Below are positions 1 through 8,854 of a stretch of 64,000 nucleotides of DNA, one piece after another. The DNA is taken from positions 186,001 through 250,000 of the forward strand of contig NZ_OY782767.1 of NCBI RefSeq assembly GCF_963678245.1. Reading direction: 5' to 3'. Origin of the DNA: an uncultured Sunxiuqinia sp. (GTDB lineage Bacteria; Bacteroidota; Bacteroidia; Bacteroidales; Prolixibacteraceae). The translations under genes were made by a program, and so were the position numbers. The notes beneath the pieces are model-generated. The model was not told where the DNA came from. It saw only the letters and a program-made list of their open reading frames with translations, and did no database searches. The stretch's first letter is position 1. Every line of letters starts with the position of its first letter.

Positions 1-419
1 TCGAAATTAGCTCCGCCAACCATATGGTGCTGATCATTCAATTCTGTGACCTTGGTAATCAGTCCCATGTATTCGTCCGACTCGTAATCTTTGCGGGTGG
101 CAATTTGATGATTGATGTGTTCAATTTCGTTTTTGATTTGCAGAATCTCATCGAAAGCCTTTTTTGCTTCCTCAAAAACGGTATGTTTATTCGAAACATT
201 CATGTGCTGAGGTAAGTAGCCAACGCGAATATCTTTCGGAACAACGACCGATCCTTCAGATGGTGTTTGCTCTCCGGCAATGATTTTAAGTAAGGTTGAT
301 TTTCCGGCTCCGTTTTTTCCTGCCAACCCAATTCGGTCTTTAGGGGTTACCAAAAACGAAATCTTCTTTAAAAGTTCAAATCCTCCAAAACTTACGACTA
401 ACTGATCAACTGAAATCAT
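1..419 (-). CDS. ABC-F family ATP-binding protein, N-terminal part
   Basis: This gene runs off the left edge; about 139 N-terminal residues are visible. The start ATG is the complement of 417-419. The Walker A motif GKNGAGKST lies at residues 34-42, followed by a Q-loop-like GYLPQHM. After this comes a charged stretch rich in Glu, Lys and Ile, as expected for the first nucleotide-binding domain of ABC-F proteins. There is no membrane segment. ABC-F proteins are soluble twin-ATPase factors that act on ribosomes (EttA, Uup and related types). Which subtype this is cannot be decided, because the linker and the second ATPase domain lie outside the window. A promoter-like element lies just upstream. 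The family call is firm; the exact role is open. Confidence 0.88.
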   Translation of the reverse strand, partial: MISVDQLVVSFGGFELLKKISFLVTPKDRIGLAGKNGAGKSTLLKIIAGEQTPSEGSVVVPKDIRVGYLPQHMNVSNKHTVFEEAKKAFDEILQIKNEIEHINHQIATRKDYESDEYMGLITKVTELNDQHHMVGGANF

Positions 420-440
420 AACACATAAAAAATTGAAGTG

Positions 441-475
441 CAAAGATAAAAGAATCCATCAGAAAATAGAGCAAA
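441..475 (-). promoter_or_regulatory. Putative promoter of the ABC-F gene
   Basis: On the minus strand the sequence has a TATCTTTG box (441-448) matching the Bacteroidota -7 consensus TAnnTTTG. A TTTG (472-475) lies 23 bases upstream as a possible -33 element. The start codon is about 20 bases downstream of the -7 box. Confidence 0.45.
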
Positions 476-583
476 GCTTAAGTTGTGAGACTTCAGGATT
501 AATTAGTTATTTCATTTACAATTTAGGAGATTGACAGTAGCTCATTCATCTATTTTCCTATTTTTGCACCAAAATAGAAATGT

Positions 584-1993
584 ATGGGACGAAGCCGCCG
601 AAAAAAGCCTTTTTATGAGCAAGTTACAATAACCGATATTGGTGCTGAAGGAAAAGCCATTGCACGTGTTAACGATATCGTTGTATTTACAACGCACGCT
701 ATTCCGGGAGATGTAGTGGATTTGCAGGTGACCAAAAAAAGGAAGAAATACCAGGAAGCCCGTGTGGTTAAAGTACATGAAAAGTCGGCGGATCGGGTAG
801 AAGCTTTTTGTGATTACTTTGGAGTGTGCGGCGGCTGTAAATGGCAATTTTTACCTTACGAAAAGCAATTGTTTTATAAGCAACAGCAGGTTGTTGATCA
901 GTTGAAACGATTGGGAAAAATAGAGTTGCCTGAAGTGAGTCCAATTCTCGGCTCTGAAAAAAACACTTTTTATCGGAACAAGCTTGAATTTAGTTTCTCA
1001 AACAAACGCTGGTTGACTGTAGAAGAGATTGATTCTGAAGAAGAGCCGGCAACGATGAATGCGCTGGGATTTCATATTCCACGCATGTTTGATAAGATCA
1101 TCGATATTGAAAAGTGCTGGCTTCAGCCCGATCCCTCCAACCCAATCCGGAATTTCATTCGCTCTTACGCGCTTAAAAACAAGCTGGATTTTTTTGATAT
1201 TCGAAATCAGGAAGGTTTTTTACGGAATATGATTATCCGGACGGCTTCAACCGGAGAAAACATGCTAATATTAGCTTTTTACCAAGAAGATGTTGAAAAA
1301 CGGGAAGGATTGCTAAATGCGATTGATGCTGAATTTCCTGAGCTGACTTCGTTGATGTGCGTGATCAATAGCAAAGGAAACGACACGATAACCGATCAAG
1401 CGGTAATTGCTTACAAGGGGCCGGATCATATTTTTGAGGAAATGGAAGGACTACGGTTTAAAATTGGACCCAAAAGTTTTTATCAGACGAATTCGGCTCA
1501 AGCTTATGAGTTGTACAAAGTGGCTCGCGAATTTGCTGATTTGTCGGGGAATGAAGTGGTTTACGATTTGTATACTGGAACCGGAACAATTGCGAATTTT
1601 GTAGCCCAAAAAGCCCAAAAAGTTGTTGGTATTGAGTATGTACCGGAGGCTATTGAGGATGCGGAAATCAATTCAGAAATAAACGGAATTGAAAACACTC
1701 GCTTTTTTGCCGGCGATATGAAGGAAGTTCTGAATGACGAATTTATTGCGACGCATGGAACGCCGGACATAATTATTACTGATCCTCCGCGAGCAGGCAT
1801 GCATGAAGATGTGGTGAAAACCATTTTAAACGTTGCTCCCGAGAAAGTCGTTTATGTGAGTTGTAATCCGGCATCGCAGGCTCGCGATTTGGCTATGATG
1901 GACGAAAAGTACCAGGTAACTAAAGTTCAGGCGGTTGATATGTTTCCGCATACCCACCATGTTGAAAATGTGGTTTTGTTGGAGCGAAAATAA
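584..1993 (+). CDS. rlmD: 23S rRNA (uracil-5-)-methyltransferase, RlmD/RumA type
   Basis: A 469-residue SAM-dependent RNA m5U methyltransferase of the TrmA/RlmD family. An N-terminal TRAM-like RNA-binding domain (about residues 10-70) is followed by Cys76, Cys82 and Cys85, and a further Cys near 179, the expected [4Fe-4S] ligands of RlmD. The SAM-binding segment has the DLYTGTGTIANF motif. Near the C-terminus come TDPPRAG and VSCNPAS, the latter holding the catalytic Cys. The length is close to E. coli RlmD (433 residues). ATG 584 is preceded by a TATTTTTG -7-like box at 559-566, which leaves a very short leader. The family includes RlmC and TrmA; the Fe-S cysteines and TRAM domain favour RlmD, but target-site specificity is inferred. 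Confidence 0.85.
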   Translation: MGRSRRKKPFYEQVTITDIGAEGKAIARVNDIVVFTTHAIPGDVVDLQVTKKRKKYQEARVVKVHEKSADRVEAFCDYFGVCGGCKWQFLPYEKQLFYKQQQVVDQLKRLGKIELPEVSPILGSEKNTFYRNKLEFSFSNKRWLTVEEIDSEEEPATMNALGFHIPRMFDKIIDIEKCWLQPDPSNPIRNFIRSYALKNKLDFFDIRNQEGFLRNMIIRTASTGENMLILAFYQEDVEKREGLLNAIDAEFPELTSLMCVINSKGNDTITDQAVIAYKGPDHIFEEMEGLRFKIGPKSFYQTNSAQAYELYKVAREFADLSGNEVVYDLYTGTGTIANFVAQKAQKVVGIEYVPEAIEDAEINSEINGIENTRFFAGDMKEVLNDEFIATHGTPDIIITDPPRAGMHEDVVKTILNVAPEKVVYVSCNPASQARDLAMMDEKYQVTKVQAVDMFPHTHHVENVVLLERK

Positions 1994-2044
1994 GCTAAAC
2001 TTTTCAATTGTTACGCTTGTTTAAAAAGCACAAAAACAAATTTT

Positions 2045-2812
2045 ATGCTGATAGTTATTTCGCCCGCAAAATCGCTCAACTTTGAAACAAAACCGGCTAC
2101 TGAAAAATATTCTCAACCTTCTTTTTTGAGAGAATCACGTCAGATTCATAAAGAGCTGAAAAAACTTTCCCCCAAAGAGTTGTCTGAGTTGATGAGCATT
2201 TCGGATAAGCTGGGTGAACTGAACTTTGAGCGCAACCGGAAATGGAAGACTCCTTTTACTCCCGAAAATGCAAAGCAAGCGGTGTTGGCTTTTACGGGAG
2301 ATGTATATCAAGGGATGGCGGCTGAAAATTTTACAGAAAAGGACTTTGAGGTCGCTCAGGATAAAATCCGAATATTGTCGGGGCTTTATGGCGTGTTGAA
2401 ACCCTTGGATCTCATTCAACCTTACCGGTTGGAAATGGGAACTAAATTTGGGGTTAATGGTGGAAATAACCTGTATGATTTTTGGCAAGAAAAGATCACA
2501 AAGGCAATCAGCAAGGAACTGAAAGCGACTGGAGGTCCATTGATTAATTTGGCTTCAAATGAATACTTCAAAGCGGTCGACAAGAAAAAAATTAATGCTA
2601 ATATTATTACCCCGGCTTTTAAAGACCTGAAAAATGGGCAATACAAGATGATCTCGTTTTATGCCAAGAAAGCGCGTGGATTAATGTGCCGGTTTATCGT
2701 TCAAAATCGAATTACAAATCCGGAGGATTTAAAGGCTTTTGATTTGGATGGGTATTATTTCAATAATGACCTTTCGAAAGAAAAGGACTGGGTTTTTACT
2801 CGCGACCACTAA
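2045..2812 (+). CDS. yaaA: Peroxide stress protein YaaA (DUF328)
   Basis: A 255-residue cytosolic protein of the YaaA/UPF0246 family. It begins with the family signature MLIVISPAKSLNFE and contains the conserved segments GDVYQGM, LSGLYGVLKPLDLIQPYRLEM and NLASNEYFK, with YAKKARGLM near the C-terminus. In E. coli YaaA lowers free iron during peroxide stress and belongs to the OxyR regulon; the same role here is inferred from family membership. It starts 51 bases after rlmD on the same strand and may be co-transcribed. It is convergent with hldD, with only about 69 bases between the stops and no convincing terminator. Confidence 0.92.
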   Translation: MLIVISPAKSLNFETKPATEKYSQPSFLRESRQIHKELKKLSPKELSELMSISDKLGELNFERNRKWKTPFTPENAKQAVLAFTGDVYQGMAAENFTEKDFEVAQDKIRILSGLYGVLKPLDLIQPYRLEMGTKFGVNGGNNLYDFWQEKITKAISKELKATGGPLINLASNEYFKAVDKKKINANIITPAFKDLKNGQYKMISFYAKKARGLMCRFIVQNRITNPEDLKAFDLDGYYFNNDLSKEKDWVFTRDH

Positions 2813-2881
2813 GGGAGTTGCTGGTATTGGGTTTCCAGTTGCAAGTTCTTCGAATATCATGCGTTCTTGCAGTTTCCCGAA

Positions 2882-3847
2882 TTAATAGCAGTACTCTGCT
2901 GTTAGATAAGATTTGATGTAATCGTCAATAGCATCTTCTAACTTCGTGAACGGTCTGTTGTAACCGGTTTTTCTCAATTTCTCAATTTTAGCACAGGTGT
3001 AATATTGATAATTGTCGCGGATATCCTCTGGTGTGTCAACAAAACGAATGTCTTCTTTCATGTCCATTGCCTTGAAAACTGCTTTGGCCAGATCGACATA
3101 AGTTCTGGCTGTTCCTGTTCCCACGTTGTAAATTCCGGAATGCTTTCGGGTTTTCATGAAGTGCAACATGACATCAGCTACATCGTCTACATAGATAAAA
3201 TCACGTGCTTGTTCTCCATCTTTATATGCCGGGCGGTGAGAGCGAAATAAAGTCATTTTGCCAGTTTCAGTAACCCGATTGAAAGCTTGATAAACAACCG
3301 AAGCCATTCTGCCCTTGTGATACTCATTTGGCCCAAAAACGTTGAAGAATTTTAATCCAGCCCAGAAGTATGGCTTTTTTTCTTGAGCAAGCGCCCAGAG
3401 ATCAAAGTCGTGTTTCGATTGTGCGTAACAATTTAAGGGTTTGAATTGATCAATAAGATGATGATCATCGTCAAATCCAAATTCGCCGTCGCCGTAAGTT
3501 GAAGCTGACGAGGCATAAACCAATGGTAACCCAAATTGCACGCAGCTTTTCCAAAGGCGTTTCGAATAGTCGAAATTAAGTTGCTTGTATATTTCAGGTT
3601 CTTGTCCGATGGTATCAGTTCTTGCGCCAAGGTGGATGACACATTGAACAAACTGGTGATTGTCGTTAAGCCATTCAAAAAAATTATCGCGGTCAAGGAG
3701 TTGATTGTACGTTTTCGAAATATAGTTCGAGATTTTTAAAGGGTCGTTGAACTTGTCAACAAGGATTAAATCCTGAAATCCTTCCTGATTAAGTTTTCCC
3801 ACCATATAGCTTCCAATGAATCCTGCAGCACCTGTAACAACGATCAT
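2882..3847 (-). CDS. hldD: ADP-L-glycero-D-manno-heptose-6-epimerase
   Basis: A 321-residue extended short-chain dehydrogenase/epimerase. The NAD(P)-binding GAAGFIG motif lies at residues 6-12, and the catalytic Tyr141-x3-Lys145 pair sits in YAQSKHD. The sequence around FFNVFGPNEYHKGRMASVV is characteristic of the ADP-heptose epimerase (RfaD/HldD). It catalyses the last step of heptose activation for the lipopolysaccharide inner core. The length fits the family (about 310-320). The start follows a 255-base divergent spacer shared with folE; on the minus strand a TAAGTTTG -7-like box sits at 3899-3906. The assignment is firm from the sequence. Confidence 0.93.
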   Translation of the reverse strand: MIVVTGAAGFIGSYMVGKLNQEGFQDLILVDKFNDPLKISNYISKTYNQLLDRDNFFEWLNDNHQFVQCVIHLGARTDTIGQEPEIYKQLNFDYSKRLWKSCVQFGLPLVYASSASTYGDGEFGFDDDHHLIDQFKPLNCYAQSKHDFDLWALAQEKKPYFWAGLKFFNVFGPNEYHKGRMASVVYQAFNRVTETGKMTLFRSHRPAYKDGEQARDFIYVDDVADVMLHFMKTRKHSGIYNVGTGTARTYVDLAKAVFKAMDMKEDIRFVDTPEDIRDNYQYYTCAKIEKLRKTGYNRPFTKLEDAIDDYIKSYLTAEYCY

Positions 3848-4044
3848 ATAAGTAAGATTTAACTACCTAAAAAGGTTTGTTTTATTGAGTTTACAACACA
3901 AACTTAAAAAATGTTAAAATTATTGTGTCGATTACCAACATATTTTCAATTTTTCAGGTACAAAAATATTATTTCTTCTCATCTTCAGAAGTTAGCTGCC
4001 AAATAAAGTGGTTAAAAGAGCTTATTGTTGATTATTTCTTCTGA

Positions 4045-4077
4045 TTTGTGAATTAATAGGATAAGTTTTTACTTTTG
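4045..4077 (+). promoter_or_regulatory. Promoter of folE
   Basis: TTTG (4045-4048), a 21-base spacer, then TACTTTTG (4070-4077) form a good match to the Bacteroidota sigma-ABfr promoter. It lies 25 bases upstream of the folE ATG. Confidence 0.6.
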
Positions 4078-4102
4078 CTTTTTACAGGAAAGCATTTTAA
4101 CT

Positions 4103-4726
4103 ATGGAAGAATCATTTAATGGCGAGCAAAGTGGTTATCGTCGTATCGAAAGATTTAACAGTGAAAAAACAAAAAAAATAAGTGAGCACTACCGGGAAAT
4201 AATTGATTTGTTGGGCGAGAATACAACAAGAGAAGGCTTGGAAAAGACACCGTTGCGAGTTGCTAAAGCAATGCAGTATTTATTACAAGGATATGAGCAG
4301 GATCCCGAGGCTATGTTGCGTTCGGCCATGTTTAAAGAAGATTATCGCCAGATGGTAATTGTGAAAGATATTGAGATTTACTCGATGTGTGAACACCATA
4401 TGTTGCCATTTATTGGCAAGGCGCATGTAGGGTACATACCAAATGGATATATTACCGGACTGAGCAAAATTGCCCGGGTTGTTGATGCATTTTCCCGTCG
4501 TTTGCAGGTGCAGGAGCGACTCACACTGCAGATAAAAGAGTGCATTCAAGAGACCTTAAATCCGCTGGGGGTTGCCGTAGTTATTGAGGCTCAGCATTTG
4601 TGCATGCAGATGCGGGGAGTACAAAAACAACATTCAATAACAACAACTTCTGATTTTACCGGCGCTTTTGAACGTGTTGCCACCCGCGAAGAATTTATCA
4701 AATTGATAAGTTCGAAGCTGTCATAG
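4103..4726 (+). CDS. folE: GTP cyclohydrolase I (FolE, type IA)
   Basis: A 207-residue enzyme that converts GTP to 7,8-dihydroneopterin triphosphate, the entry step to folate and other pterins. The zinc ligands are visible: Cys96 and His99 in CEHHMLPF and Cys167 in [12 protein letters not shown]. The [14 protein letters not shown] block and QERLTLQI are family hallmarks. The length equals the usual 190-220 residues. The N-terminal 25 residues are polar and not conserved, as usual. The gene stands alone behind its own promoter at 4045-4077. The assignment is firm. Confidence 0.96.
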   Translation: MEESFNGEQSGYRRIERFNSEKTKKISEHYREIIDLLGENTTREGLEKTPLRVAKAMQYLLQGYEQDPEAMLRSAMFKEDYRQMVIVKDIEIYSMCEHHMLPFIGKAHVGYIPNGYITGLSKIARVVDAFSRRLQVQERLTLQIKECIQETLNPLGVAVVIEAQHLCMQMRGVQKQHSITTTSDFTGAFERVATREEFIKLISSKLS

Positions 4727-4940
4727 CAAACTGATTTTGATCTGTTTGTTCAGTGCAATATTCTATCTTTAGATTATTTCCCTTTCGTGATGTGTACAAA
4801 TAAACACTGTTGAAAACGATTATTCTTCATCAGCTTCAGATAAGAGGTCAAGCGTAAATGGCTCTTTATTCGTGTTGTGTTAGGATGTTAAATTGAAAAG
4901 TACCAGATCCCAAAATCATAAATCCAAAATTAGGATATAA

Positions 4941-4967
4941 AAAAACGCCCCAAATTGAGACGTTTCT
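4941..4967. terminator. Putative bidirectional terminator between folE and the Lrp gene
   Basis: An imperfect hairpin in which AAACG (4943-4947) pairs with CGTTT (4961-4965), and the C-rich/G-containing inner arms pair partly. It is flanked by an A-run on one side and a T-containing stretch on the other, between convergent genes. Confidence 0.4.
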
Positions 4968-4995
4968 ATATGATCTATCTGGAGGTTGCGTGTTT

Positions 4996-5493
4996 CTATT
5001 TGATTGGTACTTGTCGTTTAAATTCCATTTCTAACGAAATGAATGTCTCTGTGCGTGCGATACCTTCAATGTCCTGCATTTCTTCATCAATGATTCGTTT
5101 CAAATCATTGTTGGTTTTTGTTTGAATTTTTACAAAAATAGCATACGATCCCGTTGTGTAATGGCACTCTACAATTTCCGGGATTTTACTTAACGCTTCT
5201 ACTACCGAAGCATGGAACTTTGCTTTCTCAAGGAATAATCCCATGTATGCACAGGTGTTGTAACCCAATTTTGATGGATTAACAATGAATTCACTACCGG
5301 AAACAACGCCTAAATTTAGAAGCCTTTGTACGCGCTGATGAATAGCAGCTCCGGATACACCGCACTCCCGGGCAACCTCCAAAAATGGAATACGGGCATT
5401 TTTAGTAATAAGCCGTAGAATCTTTTCATCTAATTCATCTATTTGTGGCAGCGGATTTGTATTTTCTTTATTCATTCTGGTTATATTTTTCAA
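4996..5493 (-). CDS. Lrp/AsnC family transcriptional regulator
   Basis: A 165-residue regulator. The winged helix-turn-helix at about residues 18-70 begins with IDELDEKILRLITKNARI, typical of Lrp/AsnC. The C-terminal RAM (ligand-binding) domain occupies about residues 80-160. A second Met at residue 7 could be the real start. The predicted ligand is an amino acid, but this cannot be read from the sequence. It is a single gene. On the minus strand, possible -7 boxes sit at 5629-5636 (TACTTTTG) and 5615-5622 (TAAATTTG), implying a leader of 100 bases or more. The target genes are unknown. Confidence 0.9.
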   Translation of the reverse strand: MKNITRMNKENTNPLPQIDELDEKILRLITKNARIPFLEVARECGVSGAAIHQRVQRLLNLGVVSGSEFIVNPSKLGYNTCAYMGLFLEKAKFHASVVEALSKIPEIVECHYTTGSYAIFVKIQTKTNNDLKRIIDEEMQDIEGIARTETFISLEMEFKRQVPIK

Positions 5494-5694
5494 CTTTGAA
5501 ATTAAAAGTTAAAGATATAAAAACCCAATAAATTATAAATAATCGGATAACTTTTTAGGTCTTTAGTAATAATTTATAAGCAGATGCTTGTAATATATGA
5601 GTAATAAGTTGGTTCAAATTTAGGTCGGCAAAAGTATACTATTTTTTTATATTCTAATTGATACTTTCTCATGCAATAGCATTTCCCGAATCAT

Positions 5695-6972
5695 TTACTT
5701 GCTATTTTTTTGTGAGTGGTTGGATTGACTGATGTAGTCTGATATGTCGTAACCACTTGGGTTTTGAAAAACACGGAGTCCGAATTCGGGTAATATCGCT
5801 AAAATGTGATCCATGATATCAGCCTGAATGGCTTCGTACTTAGCCCAATTCTGGTCTTTGCTGAAAACATAAAACTCTAGCGGTAATCCTTTTTCCGATG
5901 GCTGTAAATGACGAACAAGGAAAGTGAGTTCCTGGTGAATCATCGGATGTTGGCGAAGGTAGTTTTCAAGGTAACGTCGGAAAATTCCAAGGTTGGTTTG
6001 CCTGCGTCCATTGTATACGTCACCATCTTCTATTTTAAGATTGTTATTGAACGCTTTGATCTCCTTTTCTCGCTCTTCCAGATAATCTTTCAGTAAATAA
6101 AAATGACTTAATTTTTCGAGTGTTGCTTTATCACAAAAACGGACACTACGCATATCCAGGTTTACTGATCGTTTAATTCTGCGACCCCCCGATTCCTCCA
6201 TGCCAATCCAGTTATTGAATGATTCGGACACTAACGCATAGGTCGGAATGGTCGTAATCGTTTTATCCCAGTTCTGGACTTTAACTGTATTTAAGCTAAT
6301 GTCAATTACTGTTCCGTCAGCATTGTGGCTGGGCATTGCAATCCAGTCCCCGGGTTTCAGCATTTTGTTGGCCGACAGCTGAATACTAGCTACAAGGCTT
6401 AAAATTGTATCCTTGAAAACTAACAGTAATACGGCCGCGATGGCTCCCAATCCACCAAGCAGATAGAGAGGTGTTTTGTCAATAAGGACTGAAATGACAA
6501 AGATGATTGCTACACAAAAGATCAATATTTGAAACAGCTGGATATATCCTTTGATTGGACGGTTGATAGCGTATGGAGTAGTTTGGTAGATATCGTTGGC
6601 AGCATTACCAGTTCGTATTGTAAAGAAGGTAAAGATTCCGATAAAGTAAATTCGTGAAAAACCATAAAGTAGCTTGTTGACTAATTCACTATCAGAAAAA
6701 CCAGAAGCGTAATAGATAATGAGTGCAGATGAAAGATGAGCCAAAGCGCTAAATACTTTTCGCTGAACCATAAAATCATCCCACTGGGTTTTTGTCTTTT
6801 GAACAAACTGGTGGACAATATTAGCTAGCACTATTCTGGTTGTCCACTGAGCAAGGTACGAAACCAATGCCAAAACAAGGAGGCATGCAAAAATTGAAAT
6901 GTGATTAGCACTGTTCTCAGGGACACCTAAGTCTGATAAAATTGTTCTAAAAAGATCTAGTAAGTAATTCAT
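5695..6972 (-). CDS. MscS-family mechanosensitive channel, YbdG-like
   Basis: A 425-residue inner-membrane protein with about five hydrophobic segments in its first 200 residues, followed by the MscS pore/beta-domain region (KDTILSLVASIQLSANKMLKPGDWI). The block SFNNWIGMEESGGRRIKRS, and a long C-terminal cytoplasmic domain ending near residue 410, resemble E. coli YbdG (MscM, 415 residues) more than the short MscS. Such channels release solutes on hypo-osmotic shock. It is transcribed divergently from the M64 peptidase gene, with a 67-base spacer. The C-terminal tail is rich in Ser, Asn and Lys. Confidence 0.88.
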   Translation of the reverse strand: MNYLLDLFRTILSDLGVPENSANHISIFACLLVLALVSYLAQWTTRIVLANIVHQFVQKTKTQWDDFMVQRKVFSALAHLSSALIIYYASGFSDSELVNKLLYGFSRIYFIGIFTFFTIRTGNAANDIYQTTPYAINRPIKGYIQLFQILIFCVAIIFVISVLIDKTPLYLLGGLGAIAAVLLLVFKDTILSLVASIQLSANKMLKPGDWIAMPSHNADGTVIDISLNTVKVQNWDKTITTIPTYALVSESFNNWIGMEESGGRRIKRSVNLDMRSVRFCDKATLEKLSHFYLLKDYLEEREKEIKAFNNNLKIEDGDVYNGRRQTNLGIFRRYLENYLRQHPMIHQELTFLVRHLQPSEKGLPLEFYVFSKDQNWAKYEAIQADIMDHILAILPEFGLRVFQNPSGYDISDYISQSNHSQKNSK

Positions 6973-7039
6973 CTGACGAATATCAATTTATTCTAATTAA
7001 TTTGTTCCTAAATTAGACGCTAAAATTAATGATTTTGTT

Positions 7040-8323
7040 ATGATTAGAAAATGGATGCTTATCAGCTTGTTGATTGTTTTTACATCCGGGGTTCTATTGG
7101 CGAAACCTCAGTTTTCGGACTATTTTATAAACAAGACTTTGCGTATTGATTACTTGTTGACCGGAACGGCTGATACGGCTGAAGTTATTCTGGAGCAGTT
7201 AAAGAAGGAGCCTAATTATGGCGGTTCGCATTTTAATTTAATTGACGAATTTGATTTTGGAACCTATCGGTATCAGCTTTTCGACAAAGAGTCAAACGAG
7301 TTAATTTTTTCAAAAGGATTCTGTCCTATTTTTCAAGAGTGGCAAACCACTGATGAGGCAAAAAAACAAAAGCGTAGTTTTTACCAAGTGGCTATTTTAC
7401 CATTTCCTAAAAAAGTGTGCTCTTTTGTTGTCGAAGAGCGAAACTGGGAAGGAGAATTTGTAAGCGTTTATTCGACTGATATAGATCCCAAAAACTATTT
7501 TATTCTGAGTGAAAATCCGAAGAATCTGAAGTCAGAAAAAATTATAGACAGCGGGGAACCCAAGAAAAAGGTTGATCTGGTTATTTTGTCGGAAGGCTAT
7601 ACTTCAGAAGAGATGGATAAATTTGAAGCTGATGCCAGGCGGATGATCGATGCCTTGTTTTCTGCTGCTCCGTTTAGTATGCATAAAGATGATTTTAACG
7701 TTTATACTGTTGAGGTACCATCTGATGAATCGGGAACTGATGTGCCAGGTGAGCACATTTATAAGAATACAGCTTTTAACTCCAATTTTTACACCTTTGA
7801 TACACCGCGCTACCTAACTTCACAAGATATGCATGCAATTCACGATGCCGCAGCTGTCGTGCCATATGATCATATTTACGTGTTGGTAAATACCGATAGA
7901 TATGGTGGCGGTGGATTTTACAACTATCTGTCACTGACGTCAGTTGACGATCGTTTATCCGAAATTGTATTTGTTCATGAATTCGGACATGGCTTTGCTG
8001 GATTAGCTGATGAGTATTATACTTCTGATGTAGCTTATGCTGATTATTATAATTTGGAGGTGGAGCCTTGGGAACCGAATATTACTACTTTGGTTAATTT
8101 TGAATCAAAATGGATGGATTTGATTGAAGAAGGCACGCCACAGCCAACGCCTAGAAATGTTGCCAATAGCAAAATGGTGGGTGTTTTTGAAGGGGGGGGG
8201 TATCTGGCAAAAGGAATTTATAGCCCAATGATGGACTGTCGCATGAAAACCAATGAAGCCAAAGAATTTTGCCCGGTTTGCCAACAAGCGATCGAAAAAG
8301 TAATTGAATGGCACTGCCAATAA
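7040..8323 (+). CDS. Secreted M64 family metallopeptidase
   Basis: A 427-residue exported protein. A signal peptide covers about residues 1-21. A beta-rich N-terminal domain (about 25-165) precedes the peptidase M64 (IgA peptidase-type) domain (about 170-425). The zinc-binding HEFGH motif lies at residues 313-317 and is followed by ADEYY, which supplies the further ligand. The segment VDLVILSEGYTSEEM is a family signature. Four Cys residues near the C-terminus may form disulfides. The substrate is unknown; similar enzymes are common in Bacteroidota and need not cleave IgA. Three consecutive Gly codons (385-387) are all GGG and form a nine-base G run, a site prone to slippage. Confidence 0.88.
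   Translation: MIRKWMLISLLIVFTSGVLLAKPQFSDYFINKTLRIDYLLTGTADTAEVILEQLKKEPNYGGSHFNLIDEFDFGTYRYQLFDKESNELIFSKGFCPIFQEWQTTDEAKKQKRSFYQVAILPFPKKVCSFVVEERNWEGEFVSVYSTDIDPKNYFILSENPKNLKSEKIIDSGEPKKKVDLVILSEGYTSEEMDKFEADARRMIDALFSAAPFSMHKDDFNVYTVEVPSDESGTDVPGEHIYKNTAFNSNFYTFDTPRYLTSQDMHAIHDAAAVVPYDHIYVLVNTDRYGGGGFYNYLSLTSVDDRLSEIVFVHEFGHGFAGLADEYYTSDVAYADYYNLEVEPWEPNITTLVNFESKWMDLIEEGTPQPTPRNVANSKMVGVFEGGGYLAKGIYSPMMDCRMKTNEAKEFCPVCQQAIEKVIEWHCQ
8192..8200 (+). repeat. G9 homopolymer inside the M64 peptidase gene
   Basis: Nine consecutive G bases encode Gly385-387. Loss or gain of one base would shift the frame about 40 codons before the stop. The frame as given is intact. Confidence 0.9.
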
Positions 8324-8638
8324 TATGTAATAATATTGGGAATTGAAATTGTAGAGTGCTATTGTATTAATCAGAACAGAGGGCGAGTTTTATTGAGCCA
8401 AGCGAATCCAACTGAGTTGGCGGTTGAGGAATAAAAGGACTTAAAAGCGCGTAAGCTAGTAATTTATGCTTTTTTTTACTTCGCCTAACTTTTTGTTATC
8501 CTAAGTTCTCTCAACCTGAAGAAAATGCTCACTTTTTTAAGATATTAAAGATGTTGACTTGTGCAACCGATCATATAAAGATGTAGTTTTGCATTTGAAT
8601 GAGCTTATTTTAAATTAATAAAGCTAAAATGGAACATT
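8324..8638. other. Intergenic region, no gene seen
   Basis: About 315 bases between the M64 gene and the small lysine-rich protein. I found no credible coding sequence or strong hairpin. The only element noted is the -7-like box at 8584-8591. Confidence 0.5.
8584..8591 (+). promoter_or_regulatory. -7 element upstream of the 33-residue gene
   Basis: TAGTTTTG matches TAnnTTTG. A TTG at 8559-8561 lies 22 bases upstream as a possible -33 element. The start codon at 8639 is 47 bases downstream. Confidence 0.45.
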
Positions 8639-8740
8639 ATGGCAAAATCACATGACGCTAAAAAGACTGCAAAAAAGGAGCCTCTGAAGACTCCAAAAGA
8701 AAAGAAGGCAGAAAAGAGAGAGAAAAAGGCAAAACGATAG
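8639..8740 (+). CDS. Small lysine-rich protein of 33 residues
   Basis: An open frame starting MAKSHDAKKTAKK and ending EKKAKR before TAG. About 14 of 33 residues are Lys, with interspersed Glu, Ala and Pro. There is no hydrophobic segment, so it should be a soluble, strongly basic peptide that could bind nucleic acid (inference). Support for a real gene comes from its surroundings: a TAGTTTTG promoter box 47 bases upstream and a strong intrinsic terminator 28 bases downstream make a compact stand-alone transcription unit. I recall similar short MAKS...KKEKK proteins in other Bacteroidota but cannot verify this here. The function is unknown. Confidence 0.7.
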   Translation: MAKSHDAKKTAKKEPLKTPKEKKAEKREKKAKR

Positions 8741-8767
8741 GTCGTTTTGAGTAAGAATAACTCGATG

Positions 8768-8806
8768 AATGAGGATTAACAAGGAATGTTAGTCCTCATT
8801 TTTGTT
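8768..8806 (+). terminator. Strong intrinsic terminator after the 33-residue gene
   Basis: A 13-base-pair stem (AATGAGGATTAAC at 8768-8780 with GTTAGTCCTCATT at 8788-8800, one G-U pair), a 7-base loop, and then a T-rich tract. Confidence 0.85.
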
Positions 8807-8854
8807 AAGGTGAAAGTAATCAGATTTCCGGCTCCATTCACCCTCGGTGGCATT

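Noticed and set aside
2813-2881. Weak inverted repeat between yaaA and hldD (TTGCTGG ... CCAGTTGC)
   Set aside because: The stem is short and interrupted and no T-run follows on either strand, so I did not call a terminator.
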